From assembly GCA_032207245.1 (NCBI GenBank), contig CM063509.1, positions 106,492,021 to 106,556,020 on the forward strand: a stretch of DNA of 64,000 nt, in the 5' to 3' direction. Positions 56,001-62,000 of the stretch are shown here, piece by piece. The translations under genes and the position numbers were made by a program. The DNA comes from Pardosa pseudoannulata. Its lineage: Eukaryota; Arthropoda; Arachnida; Araneae; Lycosidae. Position 1 is the stretch's first letter. Every line of letters starts with the position of its first letter. A model generated the notes under the pieces. That model was not told the DNA's origin. It saw nothing but the letters and a program-made list of their open reading frames with translations, and did no database searches.

Positions 56001-59000
56001 TATTAGTACTGATTACAATTAATGCTTAATCTGTAATGTTTAATGATTTTTTTTGGTCTTAAAAATTTTAAAATATTTTTACGGGTAAAATTTGTCTGTA
56101 AATTTGCAGACTTTCCTTGACTAAAACTCACAAAATTACCTTAACAAATGACAGCAATATGACATGCAATATTAGATGGGATGTAATTAAATTTAAAAAT
56201 GCTATTAGTTATTATCAGCATTACCAAAGTTATTAATTTAAAGGCATTATTAACCTAAAAGTAGAATACTCTAATAGCTCGTTAAATTGATTTGTATAAA
56301 ATTAATACAAAATAAATTTATAACAAGCCACATTGGGAAAAGAAATCTTGTAAATTGTAACACAAGAGTTTATTATGAAAACTAAAAAGTAACATATTAT
56401 GTATTTTATATATTTACATATTATGTATTTCATTAAATAACTTGACAGAATCTTTTCCTTCAGATACAAATAAAAGTAAATGCATTGTGAATGCATGAAG
56501 AAAATAAGAGATAACTAAGTATGATTAAATTTTTGCATAAACTAAGCCTTTATTGGTAACAAATAATTTAAAAGGTTTAAATGTTCAGCTTTATCAGGAT
56601 TTTTTTGTGTTTTGTTTTGTTTAAGGAATTTAGCCCATATTCATTTGGAAATCATGGCAAAATTTGACCTTCTGAATTATTTTCTTGTTTTGTTTTGAGC
56701 TCTTTCATGCCTTTTAGAAAATATTTGTAAATTTCTCTGACTTTTTATAAGTATGCTATATTTTTCTTGACTCTTCAAGTTGGTAGGAACTTTGTAAAAG
56801 AGTTTTTTTTTTTTTTTTTGTAAAATTAAAAAGTTTAAAGATATGCTTTTACTTTAAACATGACTAAATGCATAAACTTAAAAAAATAATATAATTATAC
56901 ATAAAAAATATTTTTGACCACCCTAAAACTTGAAAGTAAAAGTATGCAGCAGATATGTACTTAGTAGTATTGATAAAATTAAAATTACACAATTATTTGG
57001 GTGAGTAAGCTGTTGTCTTAGTATATTCAAATGAATAACACAATCAAGATTGAAATGGTTACTCCTGTTTCATTAAAATGCTTTGCTTAATTTATTTTTA
57101 AATTAAAAGGAAAAAATATGAGGTTGAATTAAATACAAGCTGAAGAGAGAGCAAAAGTATGAAAAGCCACTGAGGGATAAAATTTAATACTTTTTTAAAA
57201 TTTCACACATGGAAGCAGCCTAAGGTGTAGAAATTTAAGGTCTTAAATATTAATTGCTTGCTTAGAAAAGTCATAAATATATGAGTATTTGTAAGCAAAA
57301 GTTAGTATTTTATTAGGAGTATGGAAAATTCATGTACATTGATTGGACTTGTGATTAGGAGTGTAGAAAATTCATGGCAAAGAAGTACTTGAAGATTATC
57401 ACTATAAACAATCTACAAATGCTTTTGCCTAAGAGTATTAAGCCTGTAGAGTAATACTCAAACTACTATGAAGACTCCCCTTTGTTCAAAGCATGCTCCA
57501 AATCAGCTGATCGGAAATCCCACCTGTTGACCAGTTTACAATAGCGTGGTGTTGCAGCCTGGGATGTTGGCAGTTGGATTGAATAGGCCTTATGCCCCTG
57601 ATTGGTCACATTAATGAATCCTTGGGAATTCCAGAATCGGGACAGCTAGTAAATTAGAATTCAACTAAAAAAAACTATGTGTAACCTGAGCTGGAGTTCT
57701 CAGGTAACTGGAATTGTAATTGACCAAAAAAAAAAAAAAAAAACAAAAAAAAAAAAAAAAAAAAAAAAAACAACGGTTGGCGGGACCATGACTGACTCCC
57801 AGGTATAAAAAGCCTAGAATTTTGTGACTCGGGGCTTTTCGACATTGTGCTTTAACCTCGTAGAGGCTTTCACGTCTTTTGACCAGAGCCAGCTTTTTAG
57901 TGATTGTGTTTGAGAGACTCGTAAAGTCTGCTCATATAAGGAGCAGCAGGGTCTCAGATACCGAATGGGAAATAGATTGGGTTGCATTGCATCCTGGAAG
58001 AGCCTCCCCATTTGTAAGATTATTTAATATTTTGTTTTCCCGACTGTAATTGTTGTGCCAATTCAATGCCAGCTGAAAATCCTCTACATTTCTATTTGTT
58101 TCGGGGAGAATTAGAATCCTGTTATATATAAAACAGTATTTACTCCAGAAAGAATAAAAGTAATTTCTAATTTTATTGTGACTGTGATCCTTCTTTGTGC
58201 TACCTCTTCACTTGAGAACATTGAAGTCATCACACTACATTCTTAAGCTGGTTGATAAATTAGAAAGTTCATTGATCTGTAACTATATGTGAATTTTCAT
58301 GGGGGAAATCACATTTAATGATTTATTCTTGATATGATAAATTACTAATTATAAATTTGTTGTTATTTTTTAATTGGGAATATTTAGAGGCAGAATGCTT
58401 CTACATTGTGAAAAGTTTTTGTAATATATCTACCTGTGTTATTATTTTATGTGTAGTAGTGTACCATTCTATTGTTTGAATTCTGGAAATTTAGGGAAAA
58501 ATTGTTTTTCTTCAAAGTGACCCAGATTTCAAAATTTCTTAACATATCTGTATTTGGGAAAATTTATTAGTTTTTTCTAAACAAATAGTATATAGTATTT
58601 TTCCTTCTTAATATATTTTCTAATATCCAGATTGAATTAAACATTGTTTGCTTCTGTAATACTTTAACAGATGCCATTGTTTATTTATCAACTTTTGTGT
58701 GGAGTATTTTTGATCACGCATGATTATTATCTTGTTGTTGAAACAGGAATGACTTTAATTATTATGATATGACTTAGAAACTAATGACTATAAACAGTTA
58801 ATTTTCCCTTCATTTTTCCTCTTCTTCTTTCTAACTTAAACTGAAATGCTTATATGAATAATTTAAAAGAATGTAAATAGACTTTCTTACAGTCTTCTTA
58901 TTTTTAATCTAATTATTACTTTAATGTAAATTTTTGTATTTTTTTCTGATCAAGGTTGAATTTTCTTACCACAAAGAAACTTTTTATTGTTAAATAATGT

Positions 59001-62000
59001 TAAACAAAATCAGTTACATTTGCATTTATTCCACTTATGTTTAATGTTTTGATCTTTTGTAGTGTTATTTTGCATTATCTTTTAATATTTGATAGTGTTA
59101 TTTTGATTACTTTTTTCCTATATTTTCATGTAGGACCTGGTCTTGTGTAACAAAACAGCATACTGTAGCCCTCGTAACCAAACCTGTATTTTCATTTTAC
59201 AATCAACTTTCTTCTCCTATAATTATTCACGTTTTATTACATCTTTCACAGTGTCGTTTAATATGTCATAAATAGAATTTTAAAATATTGGTTTGGGAAG
59301 AATTTATTAGTAAATAAATATTACAATGTACAAAATTTACTAACAGTCTTCTCTAAGTTCTTAATTGCCAAAAAGGATATTTATTCTCCCACACATTTAT
59401 ACATGTGTTTTTAAATTTTAAGTTGTTACATAAAAAAAACTTGTACAGTAGAAGTAAAATAATTTTTTTCATGCAAGTTGAGTTTTACTAAGATTTTATT
59501 ATTGTTTTCTTTTGTTTTTCAGTCTCATCTTCTAAAAGTGACTTGTGCTTGGAGGAAAGCTTTTTATCATATAGCTCACAATGCAGTCAAAGAATTTCGG
59601 ATCCCTTTTCCTGAAGCAATGTTTTTTCTTACTCTAGAAGAAATTAGACAGCTTATGAAAGCAAGATCTCCACAGCTGGTTACAAAGTATGTTTTCAGTT
59701 AAGGACAATTCTCTCAAAGTTCAATCACCACTTATTTAACCCATCTTCATTTTCCCCCTTCCCCTCAATTTGTTCCAAAACTGTAACACATTTATATGGC
59801 ATGTAATCACAAGTTAGAAAATGTTATCAAAATTAACTTTCCTAACATTTTAAAAAGTCTGTAGAATAACATTTGACTTCAACTATATATATCCTTTGAT
59901 ATATATATATTCATAATTAATAGGGAACAAAAAGTTATTTACAGTTCTGTTTCTTAAAAAATTTCATATACCATTAAAAAACTTTACCATTACTTATGAT
60001 TACAGTTGCTGTAATTAATTATTTTTCTTTATTTTTAAAGATCTTTACAATTGATTTGATTTAAAAAATTAAAAATATATGGTCAGGATGGTAAGCATTA
60101 ATAAAAGAATGAGATTACCCATATCCTGTTCAGGGAGTGGGAAAAAAAACCTGCTACTCTAACATTATATGAGCAAAATAGGCAAAAGGTTAAAGAAGTA
60201 AAAAGGCATGGAAATAAAGTCTAGAAGAAACAACTAAACAGTATAGTTGAACAGTAAAGGTACTGTCTTTTGGTATTGTATTCTATGGATTTGAATCTTT
60301 GGAATACCATAGATATTTAACCATTTGAAATCATTTAAATAAAAAAGTTTTGATCAGACTAGACTTTGTGTAGAAAAATGTGACTATAGTGCTTACAACT
60401 AACCAGCCAACTGAATAAAATGTACGCTATATAAAACTAAATGAAAAAACTTAATTTCTACTGAAGGAACAGTGTATTGGAGATTGGTTAATTGTGAATG
60501 CTATGGTCAATTTTTTCTGCAATATTTAGTTTAATTATACTGAGATCTACTGTTTTAAGGAAATTCTAAATAGTTACATACATCCTTGCCAGCAGTAAAT
60601 TTACAGACTTTGGTACCAAAAGGCTACCCCTCCCCCCTAATGGGCCATCATCTGGCAGTATATGGTATTTCTGTATGTTGTATTAAAACTCTTTCATGTT
60701 TGAAAAAGAAAGTATTAATTTATCTGCATGTTTAGTAAGATTTTTTGTTCTTGTATTTACAAAGTATCCCAGATAAAGTTTAATATAGTTTCATATAATT
60801 TTATTTTCTTTTGTCTAATGTCAGTTAATAATTTTAATTCTATAGTATAACATTTGATTTGACTTTTTTCTGGTTATTACTCCTAACAAATTTTATACAG
60901 TATGCCCTAGGGTGGTATAGTACTATGTGTAACAATAAGTTACATTCGGTTCAGCTTTTTTTTGGCTCTTCCTGTGAGTCATCGTCAAAGACATACCAGA
61001 ACAGGACCAGTTTGAGTTAGAAAGAAACTTTGGATTTCTCCCAACCAATAGAAGGGTCTGTTGGTTTGGGGAATTTCTGACCTCCCGCCGTTCTGGAGTG
61101 GACCCCTGTTTTTTTTCTCCGCAAGGCAGTCTGAGTTTTTGTAGAAGACAAGGTTGGGACCAGAGGAGAGTAGAAGGTGAATGCTGCTGGCATCTGCGGC
61201 TTGTGGGATAGACCCTTTGAGAAAAATCGCCATATTGTCGTTTAGGGCCGATGCCGACTCGAGAGCAGTCTTCTACATATCTACAAATGATAAGTTGATT
61301 CCAGTTGTATTCCTTAGGCATTTATTTAATTGTATAAAATCATTTAATCAAGACATATTTGTCCATGTGTTTCTTAATGAGTTTTAATTTTGTCTTTCTC
61401 AAACACTTGGCCAACGTAACATTATTTTTATACCATGTCAAATTTTTAAATTTTGTTGCTTGTACATAGTTATATAAGTTTATTTAGGATTATGGTATAT
61501 TCTTACTTTTTAAATGACTGAAATTCCACACTTTTTTCTTTTAAATTAAACTTGGTACTACAGCCCATGGCCTATGGTGCTAGTCTCCAGTTTCAAGACC
61601 AAGGGCCCTGGGGTGGGAAGCATATGTCTTGGTTAGATGGTCAACCTTTGATGTCACCCCCAGTGTTTAGTTCTCAGGCATGCTTCATCCTCAATTTGTC
61701 TCCACAGCAGGGATGAAAGGTTGAGTCAACCTTGCCCAGTCCAAGGATTGAACTTGAACCCATGGCTTGGAAGCACGAAGTGCTACCCAAATGCAACTGG
61801 CCTTCACTTTTCTTTTTTACATCTTTAGTTTTTTTTATTCTGTAAAATTTTGCTCATGGAAGTTTTGTTTATGTGTAAAGTGCTTTTTAAAAGTTAATGA
61901 TGAATCAATATCATAACACATTGGAAATTGAATCAGTATTAGAATATGTGAATTAAAGTGAATTCCAACCACAGAATTTTCTGTTTATTAATGATATAGA

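Noticed and set aside
57814..58011. 65-codon minus-strand frame
   Set aside because: It is antisense within the solo LTR.
60923..61321. 132-codon minus-strand frame
   Set aside because: Lies in an LTR-like GC-richer block and shows no domain; treated as part of the repeat.
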